Shown one piece after another: positions 9,622 through 19,100 of a DNA stretch of 31,551 nt. Every line of letters starts with the position of its first letter. The first letter of the stretch is position 1. Origin of the DNA: Nemertoderma westbladi (taxonomy: Eukaryota; Xenacoelomorpha; Nemertodermatida; Nemertodermatidae); NCBI GenBank assembly GCA_032718475.1, contig JAUCBJ010005171.1, positions 1-31,551 on the forward strand. Reading direction: 5' to 3'. Below the pieces are notes generated by a model. The model did no database searches. It saw only the letters and a program-made list of their open reading frames with translations, and was not told the DNA's origin. Both the position numbers and the translations under genes were made by a program.

Positions 9622-10392
9622 GTAAGAACCCCGTGAGAAAGGTATGGGACCCAGTTTGCCAGCGAATAAGGTATGGGACCCAGTGACTTAGGTACCGGGA
9701 TGGGACCCAGTGACTTAGGTACCGGGATGGGACCCAGTGACTAACGTATGGGACCCAGTGACTAAGGTATGGGACCCAGTGACTAAGGTATGGGACCCAG
9801 TGACTAAGGTATGGGACGCAGTGACTAAAGGTATGGAACCCAGAACCCAGTGACTAAGGTATGAGACCCAGTGACTAAGGTATGGGATGGGACCCAATGA
9901 CTAAGGTATGGGACCCAGTGACTAAGGTATGAGGTATGGGACCCAGTGACTAAGGAGGTATGGGAGGGACCCAGTGACTAAAGGTATGGAACCCAGTGAC
10001 TTAAGGTATGAGACCCAGTGACTAAGGTATGGGACCCAGTGACTACGGTATGGGACCCAGAGACTAAGGAATGGCTGAATGGGACACAGTGACTAAGGTA
10101 TGGGACCCAGTGACTAAAGGTATGGAGCCCAGTGACTAAGGTATGAGACCCAGTGACTAAGGTATGGGACCCATTGACTACGGTATGGGACCCATAGACT
10201 AAGGAATGGGACACAGTGACTAAGGTATGGGACCCAGTGACTAAAGGTATGGAACCCAGTGACTACGGTATATGGGACACAGTGACTAAGGTATGGGACC
10301 CAGTGACTAAAGGCATGGGACCCAGTGACTAAGGTAAGAACCCAGTAACTAAGGTATGGGATCCAGTAACTAAGGTAGGAACCCAGTAAATG
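9622..10392 (+). repeat. 21-bp minisatellite made of the KCTD3 exon-intron junction
   Basis: About 33 tandem units of GTATGGGACCCAGTGACTAAG, with length variants. Each unit repeats the last bases of the preceding exon (ACCCAGTGACTAAG) plus the start of the intron (GTATGG/GTAAGA), so nearly every unit holds an AAG|GT 5' splice-site look-alike. A 24-base stretch spanning the true junction (9608-9631) recurs exactly at the far end (10320-10343). A local higher-order block of four to five units (GGAACC, GAGACC, GGGACC..ACG, GGGACC..AGACTAAGGAATGG) appears at about 9977 and again near 10107. Confidence 0.93.
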
Positions 10393-10554
10393 TTAGTTAA
10401 AATTGATTAGTTAAAAATGTAAGTTAAAATTAGTTAAAATTCGCTGGTTAGTGGCCCTGTTTTTCAATCATCAATCTAGAAGCTGTCCTATCAAATCGTT
10501 CGTTATCGTTAATTGAATCCAATTAACACATTTCAAAGGAAACAGTCAGCCGCT

Positions 10555-10737
10555 ACCGGTGGCGACCTGAAGGTAGAAGCTACTCCTATCCAAAGTGTTG
10601 TTCCCAGTATTTAAACTGCTCCTCATTTTATCGAACACATGGGATGACAGACTGATTAGACCTTGCTGGGGCTCGAACCTACAACCAATATATTGCTGGC
10701 CCGGCTCTCAACCAACAGAACAGAGCTACACCACCTC
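10555..10737 (-). repeat. tRNA-derived SINE-like element (reverse)
   Basis: Read on the minus strand from about 10735: GGTGGTGTAGCTCTG with an A-box-like GTAGCTC..TGGTTGAGAGC, then a B-box-like GGTTCGAGCCC (10669-10679), followed by a non-tRNA body running to about 10555. The A and B boxes of a polymerase III promoter, spaced about as in a tRNA, plus an unrelated tail are the SINE layout. I cannot fold a clean functional tRNA from it. The tail end and target-site duplication are not identified. Confidence 0.55.
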
Positions 10738-12147
10738 TACTATTCATCACTTAGTCATTAAAATTATGTTCTGGACACAGTTATGGACTGGCAGTTATAC
10801 ATTGAATTATTGACGAATCCTTGAATGTTTTATAGTAAAACAAGGTCTAACGCAAGTTGTAAACATCCTCTATAAAGTTTGCGTTCTAACTGTTTAAGAG
10901 GATGGGTTTTAGTGTCCGACACAGCAGAAGTTACAATCTGTTTATAATATTCATAGTAGAGTAGAGATGACTTATTAGTTACAGATAGAGACAGAGTGTC
11001 GTCCCGAAAGAACGTCTGAGAAAATCCTGGATTTTTCGGAGCCCCCTGTCCATGTCCACGCTTGTCCGGATTTTTCCAAACCCCCTTACTTCGGACATCC
11101 GAATTTTCGAACGAAAAAAGGTAACTGACTGAAAATTATCATAAATTAATTGCATTCATATAAATTCTAATAATATTTTATTTAATTAACTCTCCTCCAA
11201 AATTGCGGGGGGGGGGGGGGGGGGGTAATTTATTCCCGAATATGGTCATCACTTCATCTTCACCTACATCTGCCTACTGGCCAGGCCACACCACACGTGC
11301 TGTATTAAAATAATAAACTCAAAAAAATAAAAATAGACTTTTATAGAATTGAATATTTGAATTTTACTCACTGATGTAGCAGCAGTCTGTTTAATGTTTT
11401 GGAGATTATACCCGCTCAGTAGTGTAGTGTACACACGATTGTGAAATAATGAAGAGGCCTCCACCACCTGTCCGATATCGAAGACCCAACCCCATCTCTG
11501 GCCTCTGATATCCTTTATAGATGACCCCCAGTTTGTATGTTCGCAATTTAAGTACTCATGGAATCAGTAAGTACCCACTACCCCACTACGCTATGCCCAA
11601 AGCTCAACCATTCTGTACTTGGCCGTCTTGACATCCCGGCATATGGATTATGTAATCCGATTCAAGTGAAACTGTAAGATGACTATTAACTGATTGTCTG
11701 CACGGTAACAGCAACAGCATTATAATTACCTGAGAGTCAGCGCTATCTCAGTATAGACAATGGTACCATGGACACTAAATGTTTAACATCTTCGGTTACA
11801 TTTATCTTTTAACTTTATATTTTTTACAAATTTATTATACTTTAAATTATGGTGTTGAGTTTGAGAGCAGACATAGCTTCCTTGTGTAGATAGAAGCTTT
11901 AAGATAGATAGAAGAATATAGATAGTAGCTTTATAAATAAAAAAATCGATTTGTGGTTGTGGTCCCCGTAATACGGAATATTAATCATTGGGGATTTACT
12001 TTTCGCTTGTTTCATTTACATTTACTTAACAAGATACGGAATCTGAAACTTTACGTTTACACACATGTAAATAGTTATATAAATCCGTCTACACAAACTA
12101 CCTCCTTATAGTTTTAAATTAAGACGATATTTTCTTTATCTTTCAAG

Positions 12148-12786
12148 GTCATGTTGAGCGAGAAGTACCTAATATCAGTGTGTCGGGAATACAACCACGT
12201 CCGAACGTGGCAACTAACCCGATTCCGGGGCATGATATCCACGCAACCCGGGTCCACTCCGCTCGCCTCCTTCAAGGTTGCCGCGCTCACCGAACCCGAT
12301 CTGCCGGCCAGCTACTCGTTGGGCAACCAGATCGGACCGGCGGGGGACCAACACGACCAACAGGTCTTCATACAGAAGATCTACCCGGATACGACCACGA
12401 TCTACGCGCGGAGGGCCTCGGACGGGGCTCGAATCGCGAGGATTAACTCCGTGGACGGGTCTTCGATAACCTCCTTCGTGGTACACGAGTGCGAGGGCTC
12501 CTCCAGGATGGGCTCCCGCCCCTCCCGCAAGTACATATTCACGGGGCACGCGAACGGGGCCATCCAGGTCTGGGACCTCAGCACCGCGCTGGAGGGAGGG
12601 ACCCTCGTCGCAGAGGGTTGCGATGGGAACCCCAGCGCCTCCGAGCTGATTGGCCTGCTGGAGTATAGCGACCTCGGGGCGAGTCGGTGTAGCACGCCGT
12701 GCATCAGCCCCGCCCCGTCGCTCATAGCGACAGGGGCTGCGGGCTGGGATACCCCGCAATCATGCAATGACTTTAATGATAACTAA
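12148..12786 (+). CDS. KCTD3: KCTD3/SHKBP1-family protein, exon 2 (last WD repeats, C-terminus)
   Basis: Encodes 212 residues in phase with exon 1, giving a product of about 600 residues. It begins VMLSEKYLISVC, the direct continuation of NPVTK in the family, and contains NHVRTWQLTRFRGMIS, STQPGSTPLASFK, DQQVFIQKIYP, CEGSSRMGSRPSRKYIFTG and HANGAIQVWDLSTAL, all family hallmarks, then SRCSTPCISPAPS. The stop at 12784 follows soon after. Vertebrate KCTD3 (about 815 residues) and SHKBP1 (about 700) continue with a long disordered tail that is missing here. I see no GT donor between the last conserved block and the stop, so this is probably the natural end. ATTAAA at 12843-12848 is a possible polyadenylation signal. 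Confidence 0.92.
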   Translation, partial: VMLSEKYLISVCREYNHVRTWQLTRFRGMISTQPGSTPLASFKVAALTEPDLPASYSLGNQIGPAGDQHDQQVFIQKIYPDTTTIYARRASDGARIARINSVDGSSITSFVVHECEGSSRMGSRPSRKYIFTGHANGAIQVWDLSTALEGGTLVAEGCDGNPSASELIGLLEYSDLGASRCSTPCISPAPSLIATGAAGWDTPQSCNDFNDN

Positions 12787-12885
12787 TTATATTTGGTGAC
12801 ATCATCATAATAACCAGATTGAACCGGTGCTATTAACGATGTAATTAAAGAAGGTGACGCCGTGAAGGAAGAAGAAGGTGGTGAA

Positions 12886-13559
12886 GGGGGGGGGGGGGGG
12901 GGGTGGGTACCCCCACCTTCAAGGGTAAAATTGTCACATTTTTGGTATTTTATTTCGTCTGATGCAGAATTGAATGGGAAGTTCAAATCTTAAAACGGTT
13001 TGGCGAGATCGTCTTTCCGTCTATCAATTTGTCCGTCAAAATTTAGAAGACAGACAGACAGGCTGTTAGACAGACAAATTAGATGCCACCAAACATTAAA
13101 ACTGACATCAGAAATAAAATCACAGACCCTGAAAACCCCCATATTGATAATTTTAGTGAGTTGGTATGAAGCCATAGTGTCAAACATTACCGACCGATTA
13201 ACAGACTACAGACAGACCGGTTTGAGCGGGAAGGTTCAACCTTTAATGCAAATTATTATCGCGGAATTACAGAATTACATTATCAAGATATTTCAATTTT
13301 TTGTAGAAACGGGGCTGAGTCCAAAAAAAGTTGGTTTCAAACAATTTGGATAAATATTACGGGACTAGTAGTGTTTTTAGTGAAATATTTAATTCCGCCA
13401 CTAGAGGGACACAAAAAATTTTGAAATTTCCATTTTGCTGCTCTTTGGCCTCCGCCACGGTGGCTGAACACAACATAACAGTGATATTGACCTACAACAC
13501 GAAGTTAGAGCTGTTTTAAAAACTCTCCTGAACGGGTAACCCCCCCCCCCCCCCCCCCT
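12886..13559 (+). repeat. Poly-G-headed dispersed repeat, copy B
   Basis: Starts with 18 G (12886-12903), then GGGTACCCCCACC. The body matches copy A (3520-3955) through GTTCAAATCTTAAAACGG, a CAGACAGACAGG tract, AACATTAAAACTGACATC, and GAGCGGGAAGGTTCAACCTT near 13225. It continues past the shared part to 19 C (13540-13558) preceded by GGGTAA, so poly-G/C ends with a GGTACCC/GGGTTACCC-like word face each other. That would fit terminal inverted repeats of a 670-bp non-autonomous element. The right limit is an inference. Confidence 0.6.
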
Positions 13560-14330
13560 AATGTGGAATTTCTTCCATTTCATTAAAATCAATTGATTCT
13601 TATATTTTAACTTAATTAAAGTTAATATATTAACTTATAAGTTAGTATTTAGCAGATAGTTGTTTAACTATGGATTACATTTGGTATTCTTTATCGATGT
13701 TATTATATTCTCGCCTTTGTGCCGGTATTATAAATAAATTATACTAAGATGCGGATTTTATTGACTCACAGAATTTATTTTTTTATTGACGCCTTTGAAC
13801 TAATTATTAGTTAATTAACTTTATAATGGTTGAATAAATTTCTGATACATAAAAGATTTAATTTCTGATACAACATAAACATAACTGTCAGAAATTAATG
13901 AGACATTTTGAATTAAATTATTTTATGTATTAGCAATTTATTCAGGGTTCTATCGGAATGTAATTCATCATAATGCGCATGCGCGAGTATCATCCTTATG
14001 TATGATGCGAAATAAAGTTATGAGAAATAATAATAATTATAAACACAAATTTATACGGCGCCTTGGAATTTAATAATTAGTTCAAAGGCGCCAATTAAAA
14101 AAATTAATTTTGTGACTCTAATTCCTATGAGAATTTAATTACATCGAAATTAAATGTCAAAAATGCCATATATAACTCAAGAGGAACTCAAGAGGTACAG
14201 CTGTGCACATTTAATAGATAAATAAAGTAGACTTTATAGCTCGAGTTACTTTACTAGTTGATTGTGAGTAACGAAGCCCTTGTGATTGATATTGCCTGTT
14301 GTAGCTTGCACAAAGTAATTTACACATTAC
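13560..14330. other. AT-rich intergenic region
   Basis: No gene seen. It includes a partial GCGCC hairpin (about 14063-14093: ACGGCGCCTTGG paired with CAAAGGCGCC) like the head of the repeat at 5820. Confidence 0.35.
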
Positions 14331-14779
14331 TAACACGTTAGCTGCGGATTGAGCACCGGTGAACATGACCTGTGCAACCCTGTAGTGCGGAGCTGCGGAG
14401 GCTATAAGTTGAGCACCGCGGGGCTCAAATACATCAGCTGTTGTTATATTCGGTATCTGTGACCTTTGTATGACTCATATATATTTTTTGGGTTTGTGCA
14501 CCGGTTCACAATCCGCACTACACAAGCGCCAGTGCGGAATGAGCGCCGGTGCTCAATAGTTCTACTTATATAAATATGGTGGGATTTTTAAAATGCTCTA
14601 CTGTAGCGTAGCTATTAGGCCTATTTGATTTAGTTCATTGTTAGTTAAGCAATAACTGTTGACTGTTTACTTTTCATGTATTAATTTATATTGCATGAGC
14701 AAATGTGCTGTAACAATAACAATGTTATTTTATATTGTTTTACTTTATAAATGTTTTTAAACCCAAAATAATTTATGGT

Positions 14780-14799
14780 GGGGGGGGGGGGGGGGGGGG
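14780..14799 (+). repeat. Poly-G tract (20 G)
   Basis: Uninterrupted run of 20 G about 80 bases left of the piggyBac end. It is one of seven such tracts of 16-21 bases in the window. Confidence 0.9.
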
Positions 14800-14880
14800 T
14801 CGTTAAACTGCTGACATTATCTACTATGGGGTTACCCCCTGAAATTACGAAAGTGGCCAAAGGTAATAAGTTATGTTTAA

Positions 14881-17527
14881 CCTTCCTATTCTGCTCGGGT
14901 CATATTGACCCATTTGCAATTTCAATCATAAAATTTTTATCGAAAACTTTAGTACCTGACACTCTAGGTCAGTGACTTTTATTAATTTTTTGCACTGAAT
15001 CCGAATCTGCTGTCAAAATTGTGGTGCCACCAAGATTTAATCAAGGAATTTTAATTTTACCATCAACTATCTTCGGGTCATAATGACCCAGCGCTATATT
15101 TTCAATATAATTTAATATAACTAACTGTTTGTTGTATTTAGTTTATAAAGCGTGGATCAGGATTTCACTTCTCAACCAACTCACAGTACTTCGGTAGGCC
15201 TTGTTTCTAACCAAACAGTTAACATACTGCATGATTGTATGCCTGTATGCACGTTACAAGTCTGGTGAAATTTCTAGTTCTAAACTGATGTGGGAGTACT
15301 GGGTACCGCACCGGTACCGGGATAAAAGTAGGCCATATGGCAGTTTCAATAATAGTAAACATTGGGTAGGCCGGCCTGGCCTTGTAGAATAATAATTACC
15401 GACACAAAGTTTGTAGCCTAATACCATAGGTCCCACAGTGAATAAATGGACAACTATGTTTCGGAAGAGTCGGTAGATTTAGCGGAATCTTCAGGGTCTG
15501 ATGGTTCTGAAAGTGAGATTTTTCTTGGGTTTGAAGAGGAGTTTATTTCAGATTTATCTGAAGAAGAGGTCAGCGAAGATGAAACTGCAGATACCGGTAC
15601 GGGCAATGGTGGGGCCAATAAATCTATTGATTTTTTCCTGTCTAAAAATCATTCAATCCAATGGAAGAAAGCCCCTATTACAATTGCAGGACGGACTCCC
15701 AATCGAAATATTATCAGGGAGAGGCCTGGCCCAACAAGATATGCAATCGCGAGATGTAATGACCTTACGTCCACATTTCAAATGTTCTTCCACCCATCCA
15801 TGGAAAAATTGATACTGGAGATGTCAAACAAGAACGGAAACCGAATTTTTCCCGGCAAATGGAAGCCGTTGGACATTGTAGAAATGAATGCTTATCTTGG
15901 CCTTCTATTACTCGCTGGTGTCTATCGGTCAAACGGTGAGGCCCTGTCATCCCTGTGGGCTCAATCAACTGGCCGTCCTATTTTTCGAGCTACTATGTCA
16001 CTCCAGAGATTCTACGAACTAAATCGCGTCGTTCGATACGATGACAAGGAGACTAGACTAGCGAGAAAATCTCCTGATAAATTCGAACCTATTCGAGAGC
16101 TGTGGGAGAAATTTATTGATGTTCTGCCCCTGGTATACACACCAGCAGGGGATGTTTGTATTGATGAACAACTTGTTGGGTTCCGGGGACGATGTGGATT
16201 TCGGCAATACATACCAAGTAAACCGGAAAAGTATGGGATCAAATTTTGGATGCTAACAGCAGGGGACTATATTTACGCTATTCAGCCTTACCTTGGGAAG
16301 CCCGTTGATGGACCGCGGGAAATAAATCAAGGGATGCGAGTTGTACTTGAACTATCTAAAGGTCTTACAGGCCGTAATATCACTTGCGATAATTTCTTTA
16401 CATCATTTAGGCTTGGGCAGGAACTCAAAAAACGTCACCAAACTGTTGTTGGAACTATCCGGAAGAACAAAGCGGAACTTCCCCTAGATTTCGTCAACCA
16501 TCGCGGTAGGATTCCACTAAGTAGCCTGTTTGGGCACACTGACGATACTACAATAGTATCCTACTGTCCCAAGAAAGGAAAAGTGGTTACACTGATGAGC
16601 ACAATGCACATGGATGCAGAAGTTTCTCAAACCCGATCGGATAAAAAACCAGAGATAATTCTCAAATATAATCGTGAGAAGGGAGGGGTAGATAGCGCCG
16701 ACAAGTGTTTAGTCACCTACTCAACTAAACGAATGACAAAGCGGTGGCCGGTTGTTGTATTCTCCAATATGCTAGATATAGCTGCTTACAATGCATTTGT
16801 TATATGGCGTGAGATAAACCCAAACTGGAATCAAGGCAAACTCTTTCGACGGCGAATTTTTTTGGAACAGCTTGGGCAGGAATTAATCCGCGGACACATA
16901 ATCCGGCGAGATGTAATGCCACGGGATGAGCACTCCAAAGCAATTGTAAGAGACGTCCAACAAGGCGGTACACCTTCTGATCCAAGTTCGAGGTACGAGG
17001 CACAAGTGGGAACTATATCAGAGATCAAGAAGAGGGCTCGCTGCCACATCTGCAGCGGTAATGATAACAAATATAACTTGCAGTGTTGTATCTGCGGTAA
17101 ATTTGTGTGTAAATTACATGGTTATATTTTATGTGGTGGTTGCAAATAAATAATAAATATATAATTATCATATTATTATATATAAATACACAGTAATATG
17201 TTTTTATGAAAATCTAAATAGGCTATAAAAGTTTAAGCCATATATAAGTTTAGTAGATTAGTATAAATTAGCAAAAAATTAATTTTTGGAATTTTTTTAT
17301 AAATTCTGAAAAAAAAATTTTTTTTAATTTCCGGAAAATTTTCCGAGATTTCCGAGAAATTTTTCGGAAAATTACTAAAAACACGGAAATTTCCCAGAGC
17401 ACCTAGAACAAGTATCAAACTAACACCATATATCAGTTTATTAATGTAAATATACCATAATGTTACCTCTGGGTCATATTGACCCAGAGGATAGCCGATG
17501 TATATTTTTTTGAGCGTAATAGGAAGG
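14881..17527 (+). mobile_element. piggyBac-superfamily DNA transposon, apparently complete
   Basis: A 2,647-bp element flanked by TTAA on both sides (14877-14880 and 17528-17531), the target duplication of piggyBac. The left end CCTTCCTATTCTGCTC and the right end read inward CCTTCCTATTACGCTC are inverted repeats with two differences. Sub-terminal palindromes GGGTCATATTGACCC lie near 14898 and 17473, with a variant GGGTCATAATGACCC near 15075. The right copy extends to CTCTGGGTCA/TGACCCAGAG arms. These may bind transposase. The single intact transposase gene lies between them. Confidence 0.92.
15446..17149 (+). CDS. piggyBac transposase (PGBD-type), intact
   Basis: 567 residues, typical length for the family, with no stop or frame break. 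It catalyses cut-and-paste transposition at TTAA. The N-terminus is acidic and Ser-rich (residues 1-60). The DDE/D-type catalytic core shows D240 in VCIDEQLVGFRGRCGF, D315 in GRNITCDNFFTSF and D416 with D419 in REKGGVDSADK, the positions and contexts seen in active piggyBac-like enzymes. The C-terminus (about 530-567) is a Cys-rich zinc domain: CHICS, CCICGKFVCKLHG, CGGC. It starts at the first ATG after the left sub-terminal region. The closest relatives are PGBD-like transposases of invertebrates and vertebrates; host domestication is less likely because the element ends are present. Confidence 0.95.
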   Translation: MDNYVSEESVDLAESSGSDGSESEIFLGFEEEFISDLSEEEVSEDETADTGTGNGGANKSIDFFLSKNHSIQWKKAPITIAGRTPNRNIIRERPGPTRYAIARCNDLTSTFQMFFHPSMEKLILEMSNKNGNRIFPGKWKPLDIVEMNAYLGLLLLAGVYRSNGEALSSLWAQSTGRPIFRATMSLQRFYELNRVVRYDDKETRLARKSPDKFEPIRELWEKFIDVLPLVYTPAGDVCIDEQLVGFRGRCGFRQYIPSKPEKYGIKFWMLTAGDYIYAIQPYLGKPVDGPREINQGMRVVLELSKGLTGRNITCDNFFTSFRLGQELKKRHQTVVGTIRKNKAELPLDFVNHRGRIPLSSLFGHTDDTTIVSYCPKKGKVVTLMSTMHMDAEVSQTRSDKKPEIILKYNREKGGVDSADKCLVTYSTKRMTKRWPVVVFSNMLDIAAYNAFVIWREINPNWNQGKLFRRRIFLEQLGQELIRGHIIRRDVMPRDEHSKAIVRDVQQGGTPSDPSSRYEAQVGTISEIKKRARCHICSGNDNKYNLQCCICGKFVCKLHGYILCGGCK

Positions 17528-17531
17528 TTAA

Positions 17532-17954
17532 TAAGTTTACTAATGTGATGGGATAATTAATTATCGCAATAATTTTTATTGTCCGTTTAAATCCTTTTTT
17601 TGTCCTTTTTTTTTATTTTTATGTCCTCCAAAAGTCTAATGTTAGGTTCCATGCTACCGGTTTCTCTACTGCTGTTCTCTCAGGCTATCAGTACCGGTAT
17701 TAGTATATATAGCACTATTTTGCTGTATTGTATGTACAGATGTAGGTATAAAGCAGGTATTTCTGTATTTTAGTGCCGGCACCGGTACTGCTATAGGCCT
17801 ACTGTGTAGCCTACCATTTAAATACGGTAATGGTAGGCCTACCGGTTGTGCTAATAAATTTTAAATAATTGATAGGCCAAACTGGATTGCACGATTGTGG
17901 AAAATGTGGATATACCTTTCACATAATTTAGGCCTATTACTGTATTAGTTTTAT
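17532..17954. other. Spacer between piggyBac and satellite
   Basis: AT-rich. It contains three TAGGCCTA palindromes (17794, 17834, 17929) and several CCGGTAC words, with no coding feature. Confidence 0.35.
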
Positions 17955-18622
17955 CGTCTCTGTAACCTGCCTGCTCCTTTCCCTCAATTAGTTAAATGAT
18001 CGTTTATTGTTTTGGTTAGAAAATCCCGCCTCTGTAACCTGCCCCTTTCCCTCAATTAGTTAAATGATCGGTTATTGTTTTGGTTAGAAAATCCCGCCTC
18101 TGTAAACTGCTCCTTTCCCTGAATTGGTAAAGTGACCGTTTATTGTTTTGGTTAGAAAGGCCCGCCTCTGTAACCTGCCCCTTTCCCTCAATTAGTTAAA
18201 TGATCGTTTATTGTTTTGGTTAGAAAATCCCGCCTCTGTAACCTGCTCCTTTCCCTCAATTAGTTAAGTGATCGTTTATTGTTTTGGTTAGAAAATTCCG
18301 CCTCTGTAACCTGTCCCTTTCCCTCAATTAGTTAAATGATCGTTTATTGTTTTGGTTAGAAAATCCCGCCTCTGTAACCTGCTCCTTTCCCTCAATAAGT
18401 TAAGTGATCGTTTATTGTCTTGGTTAGAAAATCCCGCCTCTGTAACCTGCTCCTTTCCCTCGATTAGTTAAGTGATCGTTTATTGTTTTGGTTAGAAAAT
18501 CCCGTCTCTGTAACCTGCTCCTTTCCCTGATTTGGTAAAGTGACTGTTTATTGTTTTGGTTAGAAAACTCGGCCTTAACCTGCCCCTTTACATCAATTGG
18601 AAATTGTTTTTGGCTATAAAAT
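17955..18622 (-). repeat. 68-bp satellite, right block
   Basis: About nine and a half tandem units with a 68-bp period, well conserved (unit landmarks CGCCTCTGTAACCTG, CTCCTTTCCCTCAATTAG, GATCGTTTATTGTTTTGG, TTAGAAAATCC). On the minus strand it has the same sequence as the left block at 2655-2992. Last units differ most (AACTCGGCC near 18568), as is usual at array edges. Confidence 0.93.
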
Positions 18623-19100
18623 GAGTGTTTTGCAACGTCATGTGGTAATCGATTATCGACAACAACCACAAACTATTAAATATAGAGTCTTTTTACCACA
18701 GGCGCATATGGAAATCTATCTCATAGTCTATAAATCATGGAATCATGGAATGTTTTGGCACAGGCATAGTGAAATCAACTGTCTGACAGTCCAGAAATCA
18801 GCAGTCTGACAGTTTGAAGAAATACATACATAAAAAGTCATTAAAAGGACAATAAAAGTCATTAAAAGGACAACAAAAGTCATTATGCATAATTCGTCAA
18901 AAAAAAAATGACAAAAAAAGTCAAATAAAAGGACATAAAAAATCACTGCCATTAATTATTGGTACAATTTTGAAAATTGTTAACCCCGTAAGAGTAAAAT
19001 CATAAAAAATATATAAAATTTTCATGAAATTCAAACCACTATCTCTGGCCTGGAAGGTGGTGTTGAGATGCGGTTTCTTCCATGGTGGTTCTCCATTGTT
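18623..19100. other. AT-rich spacer with short tandem motif
   Basis: Near 18833-18890 the motif AAAAGTCATTAAAAGGAC is repeated about three times, with looser copies to 18945. No gene seen. Confidence 0.4.

Larger units (their letters stand above)
9622..12147 (+). other. KCTD3 intron
   Basis: 2,526-bp intron, donor AAG|GTAAGA at 9621/9622, acceptor TTTCTTTATCTTTCAAG ending at 12147, phase 0 at both ends. Its first 770 bases are the junction-derived minisatellite. A reversed tRNA-derived SINE-like copy lies near 10555-10737 and a 19-G tract at 11207-11225. The stretch 11226-12120 is AT-rich with short GATAGA repeats near 11890-11930 and no coding sequence that I can defend. Confidence 0.85.

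Noticed and set aside
10660-10737. Functional tRNA gene on the minus strand
   Set aside because: A- and B-box-like words are present, but I could not fold a proper acceptor stem and anticodon loop, and a non-tRNA body follows. SINE is the better reading.
11207-11225. Telomere or centromere signal from poly-G
   Set aside because: The run is a pure mononucleotide without a telomeric hexamer, and is one of several dispersed tracts.
12214-12759. 181-codon minus-strand frame opposite KCTD3 exon 2
   Set aside because: It is a shadow of a GC-rich coding exon whose plus-strand translation matches KCTD3 throughout.
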